Notes under the pieces: generated by a model
Told to the model about the DNA's origin: nothing
Databases searched by the model: none
What the model saw: only the letters and a program-made list of their open reading frames with translations
Position numbers and translations under genes: made by a program
Shown: positions 9,108 to 17,143 of the stretch, piece by piece
Layout: every line of letters starts with the position of its first letter
How positions within the stretch are numbered: the stretch's first letter is position 1
NCBI RefSeq assembly: GCF_000336815.1
Contig: NZ_AOLG01000054.1
Coordinates: forward strand, 241,498-305,497
DNA length: 64,000 nucleotides
Direction of reading: 5' to 3'
From: Haloferax prahovense DSM 18310
GTDB lineage: Archaea; Halobacteriota; Halobacteria; Halobacteriales; Haloferacaceae

Positions 9108-9476
9108 ATGAAGGTACTGCTCGGAATCGGTGGCAGCGACGATTCCATCCGAGCGCTCGAAAAGACGGTCGAACGGACGGCCAACGTGGACGACGACCTC
9201 ACGGTCGCCATCGTCGACAACCCGTCGGTCGAGCGCTCGCGCGAGGACATCGAAACGCGGGTGACGGAACTGCTCGACGAACGGGGCGTCGAAGCGACCG
9301 TCCGTCTGCTCGACGGCGACGCGGGGAGCGCCCTCGTGGACCTCGCCGAGAACGAGGGGTTCGACCAACTAGTGCTCGGCGGCGGCGAGACGAGTCCGAT
9401 GGGGAAGATACAGATCGGTAGCATCGCGGAGTTCGTCCTGCTGAACTCCCACGTGACCGTCACCCTAGTACGATGA
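9108..9476 (+). CDS. Universal stress protein-like (UspA fold) protein
   Basis: A 122-residue single UspA-like domain beginning MKVLLGIGGSDDSIRAL and ending with FDQLVLGGGETSPMGKIQIG and VLLNSHVTVTLVR. The nucleotide-binding signature of ATP-binding Usp proteins (G2xG9xS/T) is represented only loosely (GGGETSPMGKIQIGSIAE). Its stop overlaps the start of the GNAT gene in an ATGA junction (9473-9476), so the two are translationally coupled. Usp proteins are cytoplasmic and usually linked to stress or to partner enzymes; a partner role with the acetyltransferase is inference from the overlap. Confidence 0.85.
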   Translation: MKVLLGIGGSDDSIRALEKTVERTANVDDDLTVAIVDNPSVERSREDIETRVTELLDERGVEATVRLLDGDAGSALVDLAENEGFDQLVLGGGETSPMGKIQIGSIAEFVLLNSHVTVTLVR

Positions 9477-10027
9477 GCGACCGAACGTTCTCCGACGCCG
9501 TCGCCGACCCGTACGACGCGCCGCCACTGTCGTTCACCGACAGGGAAGACCGCACCATCGAGGTGCGCGCCTACGACGGCTCAGACGAGGAGATGGAGGC
9601 GCTCGTCGAGATGTACGACGCGTTCGACCCCTCGGACCGGGCGCAGGGCATCCCGCCGGGGCGCGAGGACCGCATCCGCGACTGGCTGGAGAACATCCTC
9701 GACGAGGACTGCCTGAACGTCATCGCGTGGGACGGCGGCGAGGTGGCCGGTCACGCGACGCTCGTCCCCGACGGTGACGCCTACGAACTCGCCATCTTCG
9801 TCCACCAGACGTACCAGCGCGCCGGTATCGGCACGCGGCTCATCAAGGCGCTGCTCGGCTACGGCCGGGTGTCCGGCGTCGAGAAGGTGTGGCTCACGGT
9901 CGAGCGCTGGAACCGCGCGGCGGTCGGCCTCTACCAGACCGTCGGCTTCGAAACGAGCGACGCAGAGAGCTTCGAGCTGGAGATGACCATCCGACTCGCC
10001 GAACCCCCGGACGACGAGGGAGGTTGA
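9473..10027 (+). CDS. GNAT-family N-acetyltransferase
   Basis: The 184-residue protein contains a GNAT domain at about 45-170. The acetyl-CoA-binding motif A is seen in VHQTYQRAGIGTRLIKALLG (Q/RxxGxG/A as QRAGIG), followed by WLTVERWNRAAVGLYQTVGFE, a typical motif B. The N-terminal 40 residues (PLSFTDREDRTIEVRAYDGSDEE) are a family-specific lead-in. Such enzymes transfer acetyl groups from acetyl-CoA to amines; the acceptor is unknown. The gene starts inside the stop of the preceding Usp gene, so the two form an operon. Confidence 0.88.
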   Translation: MSDRTFSDAVADPYDAPPLSFTDREDRTIEVRAYDGSDEEMEALVEMYDAFDPSDRAQGIPPGREDRIRDWLENILDEDCLNVIAWDGGEVAGHATLVPDGDAYELAIFVHQTYQRAGIGTRLIKALLGYGRVSGVEKVWLTVERWNRAAVGLYQTVGFETSDAESFELEMTIRLAEPPDDEGG

Positions 10028-10063
10028 GGGCGACGGCGAGTCACGGCGACAACGACCTGCGGT

Positions 10064-10519
10064 TCAGACCGAGAGGACGGGCTGGCTGGCGTACAGGAGA
10101 ACGTACTCGGCGGCCTTGGCGAGCACTTCGCCGGGGTCGCCCGAGACCGGCTCTCGGGGCACGACGATGAAGTCCGCGTTCAGCTCTTCTGCGGTGTCGA
10201 GGACGACGCTTCCGGGGTGGCGGAGCTTGCTCGTTCGCGAGAAGCCGTAGGCGACCGACGAGGTGACCGGGACGTCGGCCTCGTCGGCGAGGGCCGAGAC
10301 CGTGTCGGTGACGGCCTTGCTGTCCTCGGCGACGGCGTCCTCGTCGACGACGCCCTGCTCTATGGCGCGGACGACGTCCTCGCCGAGGACGTGGACGGCG
10401 TGGACCGCGGCGTCGTACTCGGCCGCGACGGCGGCGGCGTACTCCGCCGCGCGCGTCGCCTCGTCGCTTTGGTCGACCGGCACGAGAACGAGGTCGATAG
10501 AGAGCGGGCGCGGTGACAT
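10064..10519 (-). CDS. Universal stress protein
   Basis: A 151-residue UspA-domain protein. It begins MSPRPLSIDLVLVPVDQSDEAT, with the conserved Asp of the Usp ATP-binding fold in PVDQSD, and has AAVHAVHVLGE as the second strand. The C-terminal part (ADFIVVPREPV, AEYVLLYASQPVLSV) lacks the glycine-rich GxxG nucleotide signature, so ATP binding is uncertain. It is divergent from the Usp gene at 10621 across about 100 bases. The ATG at 10519 was chosen over a longer form starting at 10555, which adds a low-complexity leader. Confidence 0.87.
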   Translation of the reverse strand: MSPRPLSIDLVLVPVDQSDEATRAAEYAAAVAAEYDAAVHAVHVLGEDVVRAIEQGVVDEDAVAEDSKAVTDTVSALADEADVPVTSSVAYGFSRTSKLRHPGSVVLDTAEELNADFIVVPREPVSGDPGEVLAKAAEYVLLYASQPVLSV

Positions 10520-10620
10520 GTCCCCACCTGCGTCGGGCGACGACAAAAAACTCACCCCACGGTCCCGACGGTCGGTCGTCCCAGACTGGTTTTATGCCGC
10601 CCCACTGTGAACCCGTAGGC

Positions 10621-11082
10621 ATGTTCGACACCATCGTCATCGCCACCGACGGCTCGGCGAGCGTCCGCCGGGGGGTCCGCGTCGCGGTCGACCTCGCAGA
10701 GCGGTTCGACGCGTCGGTCCACGCGCTGTACGTCGTCGACGCCGGCGACGTGGAGACCGCGCCGGAGCGACTCCGCGACGAGATGCGCGACGCGCTCACC
10801 GAGCGCGGCGAGGAGGCGCTCGCCGAGGTCGAGGCCGCGACCGACCGCGACGTGACCCTCGCGGTTCGAGAGGGCCGCCCCGCCGCCGAGATTTCGAACT
10901 ACGCCCGCGAGGTGGACGCCGACGCGGTCGCCATGGGCACCCGCGGCCGCCACGGCGAGAACCGCTTTCTCATCGGGAGCGTCGCCGAGCGCGTCGTCCG
11001 GACCTGTCCGGTGCCGGTGCTGACGGTCCGCCAGTTGGAAGAGGGGACGACGGACTCCTTACTGAGCGACGAGGCCGCCTGA
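10621..11082 (+). CDS. Universal stress protein (UspA, probably ATP-binding)
   Basis: A 153-residue canonical UspA protein: FDTIVIATDGSASVRRGVR at the N terminus, VHALYVVDAG, and the full nucleotide-binding signature in GTRGRHGENRFLIGSVAERV (GxxGx9GS). It ends with CPVPVLTV. The TATA-like GTTTTATG lies about 30 bases upstream of the ATG, consistent with a leaderless transcript. It is the third Usp-like gene within 2 kb and the only one of the three with a complete ATP-binding motif. Confidence 0.93.
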   Translation: MFDTIVIATDGSASVRRGVRVAVDLAERFDASVHALYVVDAGDVETAPERLRDEMRDALTERGEEALAEVEAATDRDVTLAVREGRPAAEISNYAREVDADAVAMGTRGRHGENRFLIGSVAERVVRTCPVPVLTVRQLEEGTTDSLLSDEAA

Positions 11083-11185
11083 GTGGGCTGCGGGACTCGG
11101 TTCGGTCGCGGGCCGCGAGACGCTCGATGTGGTCGCCGCCGACGGAATCGGGAGGAGTTTTCCCCGTCGCGCCCGAGTTCGGCGT

Positions 11186-12451
11186 ATGGAAGACGAGCTC
11201 ATCGACAGTTCTCAGCTCTCGCTCCCCCGCAAGTCCGTGCTCCCCGGAGCCGGATTCTTCTACCCCGACTCGTTCGACGAGGAACGCGCCGAAGAGCGCG
11301 CCAAGGAGAAACTCGAAGACGCGTCGGTCGCGGTCGTCACCGACACCGACGCCGACGGACTCGGCTGCGTCGCCCTCCTCCGGGAAGCCTACGATGCGGC
11401 CCTCGACGTGGCCGACTTCGAAGCGCGAATCGAGGAGAAACTCAGCGACGAGGACGAAGACGAAGACGACGAGGAACCCACCCTCGCCGAGGAAGACGAG
11501 GAGGAAGAAGAGCGACCGAAATCGCCGGTCGCGCTGATGGGGTCGAGCCCGTACTCGCTCGAAGACGACCTCCAGCGCGTCGCCGACTACGCCCCCGAGG
11601 GCGTCGAGGTGTACGTCTGCGACCTCTGTCCGGACAAGTTCGAGTACGTCGAGGAGGAACTGGCCGCGCTCGTCGAGACCGCCGGCGAGATTCACTGGTA
11701 CGACCACCACCAGTGGAAGCCCGAGGTGGCCGAGGCGGTCCGCGATGCCGGCGTCGACCTCGTCGTCGGTGAGTCCGACGAGGAGTGTTCGACCGACGTG
11801 ACGCTCCGCGAACTCGACTACGAGTTCGACGAGCGCTTTTCGGAACTCGCGGCCGTCACCCGCGACCACGACCTCTGGCTGAACGAAGACGAGCGGAGTC
11901 AGGACCTCGCGGACTACGCCTACTGGACCTCGAAAGAGGAGTACGTCGCCGTCGTCGGCGCGTACGGCGCGGACCTCCCGCCGGTCGTCGAGGAGTACAT
12001 CGCCCACCGCCGCGTCGAAAAGGAGAACCTCATCCAAGCCGCCGTCGACCGCGCCGAACTGAAGACCGTCGGCGACTGGACGGTCGGCGTTACCTACGGA
12101 CGATGCTCCCAGAACGAGGTCGCCGACGCCCTCCGCGAGGCGGGCGCGGACGCGGCGGTCGTCGTCAAGCCCGCCGGGAGCGCCAGCATCCGCGGCTCCG
12201 ACGACTTCGAGCGCTGTCACGAGGTCGCCGACCTCGTCAACGGCGGCGGCCACCCGAAGGCCGCCGGCTGTAAGCCCGACATCTACGACGACATGCTCGA
12301 CTACGCCCACCACTGGACGACGCAGGGCGCGACGACGAAGCGCGTCATCCTCCGGGCGTTCGAGCAGGTCGCCGACGCGGTCGAGAAAGCGGAAGCCGAA
12401 ACCGACGACGCGGACGAGGCGGACGACGAAGGCGTCGAGACCGAGCGCTAA
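11186..12451 (+). CDS. DHH-family phosphoesterase (RecJ-like)
   Basis: The protein has 421 residues. The DHH domain has VTDTDADGLG (51-60) with the first metal-binding Asp residues, a DLCP motif near 150 and the name-giving DHH in WYDHHQWKP (about 172-180). The DHHA1 substrate domain ends with the glycine motif NGGGHPKAAGC (about 351-361). An unusual acidic insert of about 30 Asp/Glu-rich residues (about 88-118) interrupts the DHH domain. Family members cleave phosphodiesters in single-stranded DNA, oligonucleotides or cyclic dinucleotides. Archaeal RecJ-like proteins can associate with the replisome, but which role this one has cannot be told. Confidence 0.9.
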   Translation: MEDELIDSSQLSLPRKSVLPGAGFFYPDSFDEERAEERAKEKLEDASVAVVTDTDADGLGCVALLREAYDAALDVADFEARIEEKLSDEDEDEDDEEPTLAEEDEEEEERPKSPVALMGSSPYSLEDDLQRVADYAPEGVEVYVCDLCPDKFEYVEEELAALVETAGEIHWYDHHQWKPEVAEAVRDAGVDLVVGESDEECSTDVTLRELDYEFDERFSELAAVTRDHDLWLNEDERSQDLADYAYWTSKEEYVAVVGAYGADLPPVVEEYIAHRRVEKENLIQAAVDRAELKTVGDWTVGVTYGRCSQNEVADALREAGADAAVVVKPAGSASIRGSDDFERCHEVADLVNGGGHPKAAGCKPDIYDDMLDYAHHWTTQGATTKRVILRAFEQVADAVEKAEAETDDADEADDEGVETER

Positions 12452-12496
12452 CGTCGAAGCCGAACTCGAAACGCGGCGTGGAAAAACGGAGGTCGA

Positions 12497-12925
12497 TTAC
12501 GCGTCGTCGACGACCCAGCGGTCGGAGTACGTCGTTCCGCAGGTACACTTGGCGTAGGCGTGGACCACGTCGCCCTCCTCGTAGATGCCGCCGACCTCCT
12601 CGTTTTGCGCCTCGGCGAACGAGAAGATGAACTTCACCTCGTGGTTCTCCTCGGAGGCCGCCTCGGGGCAGGTGCCGCCGCTGAGGTCGTCGTCGATGTC
12701 GCCGTCGTTGCCCATGGCGGTCTGGGCGAACTCCATGGCGTCCATGCCCGTGCCGGCCGCGAAGGCCCGGCGGCCGTCGTCGCCGGGGACGACGAGGACG
12801 TAGCCGTTTTCGACTTCGACGCCCATGTTCGGGAGCTTGCCCTGGCTGTCGAGGTACTCGTGGGTGAGATAGAGCGCCACGTCGTCGAGGCGCTCGCCTG
12901 CGAGGTACTCCGTTACCTTGCTCAT
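12497..12925 (-). CDS. Haloarchaeal conserved protein with Cys pairs
   Basis: A soluble 142-residue acidic protein starting MSKVTEYLAGERLDDVALYL. It has three cysteines, one in GGTCPEAA and two in AKCTCGTTYSDRW. The short CTCG near the C terminus could be half of a zinc or metal site but is incomplete. I recall the family as DUF5807, not verified. It lies convergent to the DHH gene and upstream of nothing on its strand except the gene at 12980, which it may follow in an operon (54-base gap). Confidence 0.75.
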   Translation of the reverse strand: MSKVTEYLAGERLDDVALYLTHEYLDSQGKLPNMGVEVENGYVLVVPGDDGRRAFAAGTGMDAMEFAQTAMGNDGDIDDDLSGGTCPEAASEENHEVKFIFSFAEAQNEEVGGIYEEGDVVHAYAKCTCGTTYSDRWVVDDA

Positions 12926-12979
12926 ACCCCGCCTAGAGCGGTCGGCGCGTAAAAGCGGCGTGTCTCGGAGTGCGACCGG

Positions 12980-13417
12980 TCACTCGTCGGACAGGCCGAA
13001 CTTCTCGGCGATGCTCGAAAGCGAGTCGTTCGGCCGCTCGGTGACGCGGTACACCTGCCGGACGCCCGGCACGCGGAGGCCGTACTGGTAGCCGTCGTCC
13101 AGTTCGTCGAGTTCGACGGCGTCGCCGTCGGCCCGGTCGTGTTCTCGGCACCACTCGACGAGCCGATTCTCGCCGTTGTTCGGGGTGCGCGCGAGGCGCT
13201 TGTTGTCGTACGCGCCGCGAATCACGAGCCCCGAGGCGTCGGCCGAGAGGCGGGCGTGATAGGCGGTGCCGTCGAGGTGGAGCCGAACGAAATCGCCGTC
13301 TTCGGCGGTCACGTCGTCGGGGACGCGCAGACAGGGGCGACGGGTACCGCCGCTCCGGGCGATGTTCGCGCGGAACGTCTGGACCGACGGATGGTCGGAG
13401 GGCAGTTGCTCTGGCAC
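12980..13417 (-). CDS. Haloarchaeal conserved hypothetical protein
   Basis: The 145-residue acidic protein begins MPEQLPSDHPSVQTFRANIA and has a compact beta-rich look (CLRVPDDV, FVRLHLDGTAYHARL, GLVIRGAYDNKRLA). No cysteine pairs, membrane segments or catalytic motifs are visible. It sits directly downstream of the ribosomal S6e gene on the same strand (24-base gap), so co-transcription with a translation gene is likely. I do not recognise a functional family. Confidence 0.72.
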   Translation of the reverse strand: MPEQLPSDHPSVQTFRANIARSGGTRRPCLRVPDDVTAEDGDFVRLHLDGTAYHARLSADASGLVIRGAYDNKRLARTPNNGENRLVEWCREHDRADGDAVELDELDDGYQYGLRVPGVRQVYRVTERPNDSLSSIAEKFGLSDE

Positions 13418-13441
13418 GGGAAAGAGAGGAGTGAGACGGCG

Positions 13442-13843
13442 TTATTCGTCCGCTTCTTCGTCGTCGCCCTCGCCGAAGGCGGCGGCGACGTCACCCTCAC
13501 CGGAGACGACCTTCGCGTTGATCTGGACGGTCTCGCCGGAGACCTCGCGGCCACGGACGGTGACGCGCTTGCGCTCGCCGTCGCGGGACGGCTTGTAGCC
13601 GATGCCGTCTTTGGCGAGGATTTCCTTGAGCGCGCCGCCGGGCACGTCGGGGTGCATCGGTCGGCCGGCCTTGTCCGAACCGCCCGTCAGTTCGAGCGTG
13701 AAGCCGTCGAGACCGACGGCCGCGCCGTCGACCTCGTCACCGAGGTCGCGGCCGAGGAATCGGTTTGCGTCCTGTCCTTCGACGTCGACTTGGTAGGTCG
13801 CACCGGTGTCGGGGTCGGCGACGACGACCATGAATTCTGCCAT
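13442..13843 (-). CDS. rps6e: 30S ribosomal protein S6e
   Basis: A 133-residue protein matching the archaeal/eukaryotic S6e family. It starts [21 protein letters not shown], and the core has [30 protein letters not shown] and [19 protein letters not shown]. Family members bind the 16S rRNA in the body of the small subunit. The last 15 residues are an acidic haloarchaeal tail (EGDDEEADE). It begins a minus-strand run of three genes (13843 to 12497). Confidence 0.97.
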   Translation of the reverse strand: MAEFMVVVADPDTGATYQVDVEGQDANRFLGRDLGDEVDGAAVGLDGFTLELTGGSDKAGRPMHPDVPGGALKEILAKDGIGYKPSRDGERKRVTVRGREVSGETVQINAKVVSGEGDVAAAFGEGDDEEADE

Positions 13844-13998
13844 GCGCGGATGAAAACGGTCGCGGATAAAAAGTACGTCGAAAGCGCGTCTCGGGACCGT
13901 ACCCGCCGAATCGGGGCGAAACGGCCGAATTCGGCGGCGTCAGGGAGGAACGACAGGTGCTGGCAAGAGTTAACATCCGACACTGCGTATATCGTCTC

Positions 13999-14301
13999 AT
14001 GAGCAACGATATCACCACTCGTGAGCCTGCAGACCTCGTCAAAGCCAAATCCAGGGCGCTGGTCGGTCCCGAGCCGACAGACCTCGTCGAACGGCCCCCG
14101 ACGGAGTTGGTCGAGCGCCGGACCGATGCGCTCGTCGAACGCCGGACGGAGATGTTAGTCGAGGCGGAGCCGACGACGCTCGTCGAGCGCTCGTGGTACG
14201 AGTGTACCGCCTGCGGCCACCGCTCGGGACACGGCGTCTACGAGCAGGTCTGTCCGCGGTGCGGCGGGTCGCTGAAGAACATCGGCGTGGCTCAGGAGTG
14301 A
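13999..14301 (+). CDS. Small zinc-ribbon protein with an N-terminal octad-like repeat
   Basis: This 100-residue protein has two parts. Residues 8-65 consist of about seven imperfect 7-9-residue units built on the pattern xPTxLVER (EPADLVKAK, EPTDLVER, PPTELVER, RTDALVER, EPTTLVER). Residues 66-95 are a rubredoxin/rubrerythrin-like zinc ribbon with YECTACGHRSGH and VCPRCGGSL (two CxxC pairs). A TATA-like GAGTTAAC lies about 25 bases before the ATG. The ribbon type is common in haloarchaea and often annotated as rubrerythrin-like; the role of the LVER repeat is unknown to me. Confidence 0.75.
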   Translation: MSNDITTREPADLVKAKSRALVGPEPTDLVERPPTELVERRTDALVERRTEMLVEAEPTTLVERSWYECTACGHRSGHGVYEQVCPRCGGSLKNIGVAQE

Positions 14302-14304
14302 GCC

Positions 14305-14802
14305 TCACGCGACGGATGCGGTCTCGTCTCCGCCCGTCTCGCCTTCGGCTTCCTCGATAGACTCCCAGAGCGAACACCAGTCTGCGGGGTCGACGTAGCC
14401 CTCGACTTTCGCGCAGGCACCGAAGCCGTCGCCGTTCTTGTCGGGGATGTACTCGGCGCAGTTGCCGCAGTCTCGTCCGGCCTCGGTGAGGCCCGCCTCG
14501 ACGGCGTCGTCCGCCTCCTGGAACTTGACCGCCTCCTTCGTGAACAGGTTCTCAGGGTCCCGCTGCTCGTTCGCCTGCGAGAGCGCCGTCCGGTAGGCCT
14601 CCGGAACCGGGCCGTGTTCGAACTCCTCCGCGGAGACGCCCTCGGGACGTTCCTCGTCGTGGTCGTCGTCCGTCTCCTCTGCTGTCGTTGTCGTCTCCGT
14701 CTCCTGTTCGCCGCCACCACCGAGGCAGCCAGCGACACCCACTACCGCACCACTCCCCACCAGTTCGAGGAACCGCCGCCTCGTTCGGCCGAATCGCGCC
14801 AT
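14305..14802 (-). CDS. Tat-exported lipoprotein with HiPIP-like iron-sulfur site
   Basis: The 165-residue protein begins with a Tat motif (RTRRRFLELVG) and a lipobox VAGC at Cys26, so it is probably anchored by lipid on the outer face of the membrane. After a Thr/Glu-rich linker, the C-terminal domain carries DCGNCAEY, then GACAKVEG and DPADWCSLW. This C-x2-C-xn-C-xn-C pattern with a final Trp-Cys is that of high-potential iron-sulfur proteins, which bind one 4Fe-4S cluster and shuttle single electrons. Its redox partner is not encoded next to it. An AT-rich TATA-like patch (rc of TTTTAGTAAG) sits about 28 bases upstream. Confidence 0.8.
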   Translation of the reverse strand: MARFGRTRRRFLELVGSGAVVGVAGCLGGGGEQETETTTTAEETDDDHDEERPEGVSAEEFEHGPVPEAYRTALSQANEQRDPENLFTKEAVKFQEADDAVEAGLTEAGRDCGNCAEYIPDKNGDGFGACAKVEGYVDPADWCSLWESIEEAEGETGGDETASVA

Positions 14803-14918
14803 AGCCGACAGCTACGTCCTCAGACGGTTTTAGTAAGCGCAAAGTTACCGTTGAACATGGTATCTTAACCGTCTCAACCCCAGCAGACGGCGAGTTCAGA
14901 AACCGTCGGTGTGAGGGC

Positions 14919-16013
14919 TCAGAACCCGTCTTCCCAGCGGAACGTGCCGTTTCGTTGGACGACCTCGCCGTCGACCTCGATGCGCGAGTCCTCACTCATG
15001 TCGGTTATCATGTCCACGTGGACTGCGGACTGGTTGCCGTCTTCGCCCTCGGGGAGGCACGCGCCGTACGCCCGCCCGACCGCGAGGTGGATGGTGTCGC
15101 CCATCTTCTCGTCGAAGAGGATGCTGTCGGTAAAGCGGTCGATACCGCGGTTCATCCCGATGCCGAGTTCGCCGAGGCGGCGCGCGCCCTCGTCTGTGTC
15201 GAGGATGCCGGCGAGCGCGTCCTCGCCCGCGCCCGCGGAGAAGTCGACCACTTCGCCGCCCTCGAACGTCAGGTGGACGTTCTCGACGCGCTGGCCCTCC
15301 AGCGTCATCGGCACGTCGAAGAACACCTCGCCCTCGACCGCGTCCTCGACGGGTGCGGTGAACACCTCGCCCGACGGGAGGTTGTGGGAGTCGTAGGCGA
15401 CGGAGGCCGCGGAGTTGACCGCGGTGCGGCCCTCGATTGACATCGTGAGGTCGGTGTCCGCCTTGACGATGCGCACCTCCGAGCCGGCGTCGAGCACGTC
15501 TTTCATGTTCGCCATCTCGTCGGCGAGTTCCGACCAGTCGCGGAGAATCGCGTCGTAGACGAAGTCGGCGTACTCCTCGAACGGCATGCCCGCCTGCTGG
15601 GCCGCCGCGCGGGTGGGGTGGACCGTCGAGACCCAGTCGGTGTCCATGCGCGCCTCTTTGACCTCGCTCGTGGCGCGGCCGTAGGCCTGCCGCGTCTCGG
15701 TCGGCACGTCGGCGGTCGCCGCCGTGTTGCGAGTGCCGCCGAGGAAGAGCACCGAGTCGGCGGTCTCGTAGAGGGCGAGTTCGTGTTCGGGGAGGTCGAA
15801 GTCGCCGTCGTGCGCGCGGAGGTACGCCCGCTGGACCTCCTCGGAGGCGTAGGTCGTGACGACGCTCGCGCCGCGCTCGCCGAGGGCGTCGGCGACGGCG
15901 ACCGCGAGGTCGTGAGCTCCCTCACCGACGGAGACGACCACGTCGTCGCCGGCCTCGATTCGCGCGCTCCAGTCGACGAGCACCGCGGCGTGCTCGTGGA
16001 TGCGTTCGTCCAT
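14919..16013 (-). CDS. M29-family (thermophilic) aminopeptidase
   Basis: The 364-residue protein has the layout of M29 metallo-aminopeptidases (AmpS/aminopeptidase T), which remove N-terminal residues from peptides in the cytoplasm. Characteristic segments are an N-terminal domain with AAVLVDWSARIEAGDDVVV and the catalytic half with NLPSGEVFTAPVEDAVEG, ELGIGMNRGI and LAVGRAYG. The Glu in the second of these and the His/Asp residues near the C terminus (AVHVDMI) are the expected cobalt/zinc ligands. The ATG at 16013 gives a normal family length. A distant relative sits at 32095-33042. Confidence 0.92.
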   Translation of the reverse strand: MDERIHEHAAVLVDWSARIEAGDDVVVSVGEGAHDLAVAVADALGERGASVVTTYASEEVQRAYLRAHDGDFDLPEHELALYETADSVLFLGGTRNTAATADVPTETRQAYGRATSEVKEARMDTDWVSTVHPTRAAAQQAGMPFEEYADFVYDAILRDWSELADEMANMKDVLDAGSEVRIVKADTDLTMSIEGRTAVNSAASVAYDSHNLPSGEVFTAPVEDAVEGEVFFDVPMTLEGQRVENVHLTFEGGEVVDFSAGAGEDALAGILDTDEGARRLGELGIGMNRGIDRFTDSILFDEKMGDTIHLAVGRAYGACLPEGEDGNQSAVHVDMITDMSEDSRIEVDGEVVQRNGTFRWEDGF

Positions 16014-16154
16014 ACCCGAGCCTCGCGCGGGGCGGTAAAAACGTCGGCGTCTGCGGCCGCGAAGCCGCCCGACCGCGGTCCCGAAAGCGGTGATTGCGGC
16101 GAACGGACCGAGCGTTACAGAACGCTTATCGCCCGATGTCTGCCATCCACCCCC

Positions 16155-17027
16155 GTGACTTCCATCGCACTTGCCACCTCCGAGGACCTCCCCGGACTCG
16201 TCGACGACGACGCCTCGTTCCTCGCGGCGCTCCGGGAGCGTGACGTGGCGGCGGAGCCGGTCGTCTGGTCCGACGAGTCGGTCGACTGGGACGGCTTCGA
16301 CGCCGTGGTCGTCCGGTCGATTTGGGACTACTACCGGCATCCGAGGGCCTACGCCGCGTGGGTCGACCGCCTCTCCGACGCCGACTGCGCGGTGTGGAAC
16401 CCGCCGACGACGCTCGACTGGAACAGCCACAAGTTCTACCTGCGGGACCTCGCCGACGCCGGCGTCTCGACGCTGCCGACCGAGTACGTCGAGCGCGGCG
16501 GCGACGTGTCCCTCGAAGCCGTCTTCGAGACGCGAGGGTGGGACGAGCTCGTCGTCAAGCCCGCCGTGAGCGCGGGCGCGTTCGAGACGAGACAGTTGAG
16601 CCGCGCGGAGGCCGCCGACGCCCAGCCGTGGGTGGACGACCTCGTCGCCGAAAAGGACGTGTTGGTTCAGGAGTTCGCGCCGGACATCGAAGACGGCGAG
16701 TGGTCGCTCGTCTTCTTCGGCGACGAGTTCAGCCACGCGGTGGTCAAGCGCCCCGAGCCCGGCGACTACCGCGTCCAAGAGAAACACGGCGGGAGCGTCC
16801 ACGTCGAGGAGCCGAGCGAGACGCTGCTCGACAATGCCCGGCGCGTCGTCGACGCCGTCTCGGCCCACCTCGGGGGCGACCCGCCGCTGTACGCCCGCGT
16901 CGACGGCGTGGAGCGCGGCGACGATTTCCTCCTCCTCGAAGTCGAACTCATCGAGCCCGAACTGTTCTTCCGAACCGACGACGACGCCGGCGACCGATTG
17001 GCCGAGGCGCTGTTGGCGCGGCTCTGA
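16155..17027 (+). CDS. ATP-grasp (RimK/glutathione synthase-like) enzyme
   Basis: A 290-residue ATP-grasp protein, starting at GTG (VTSIALATSEDLPGL). The N-terminal pre-ATP domain has DAVVVRSIWDYY, and the ATP-binding part has ELVVKPAVSAGAFET with the nucleotide-binding Lys. The C-terminal half has VQEFAPDIEDGEWSLVFFGDEF and FLLLEVELIEPELFF, with the metal-binding acidic residues. Such enzymes ligate a carboxylate to an amine or thiol with ATP, but the substrate is not predictable. In haloarchaea and other organisms close relatives are simply annotated as RimK-like. Its stop codon lies in a 21-base tandem repeat (17026-17088). Confidence 0.85.
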   Translation: MTSIALATSEDLPGLVDDDASFLAALRERDVAAEPVVWSDESVDWDGFDAVVVRSIWDYYRHPRAYAAWVDRLSDADCAVWNPPTTLDWNSHKFYLRDLADAGVSTLPTEYVERGGDVSLEAVFETRGWDELVVKPAVSAGAFETRQLSRAEAADAQPWVDDLVAEKDVLVQEFAPDIEDGEWSLVFFGDEFSHAVVKRPEPGDYRVQEKHGGSVHVEEPSETLLDNARRVVDAVSAHLGGDPPLYARVDGVERGDDFLLLEVELIEPELFFRTDDDAGDRLAEALLARL

Positions 17028-17088
17028 GCGGTCGGGACCGACGGCGGAGCGGTCGGGACCGACGGCGGAGCGGTCGGTCTCGACGGCG
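17026..17088. repeat. Three 21-base tandem repeats
   Basis: Three head-to-tail copies of a 21-base unit (GAGCGGTCGGGACCGACGGC plus one G) start within the stop codon of the ATP-grasp gene. Copies one and two are identical; copy three has CGGTCTCG in place of CGGGACCG. Each full unit holds the short palindrome CGGTCGGGACCG. Nothing indicates a function; it may be a polymerase-slippage expansion. Confidence 0.85.
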
Positions 17089-17143
17089 ACCGCGCACGCG
17101 CCAAACCACAACCACTACCACCCCCCGCGGACGATGCCGACGC

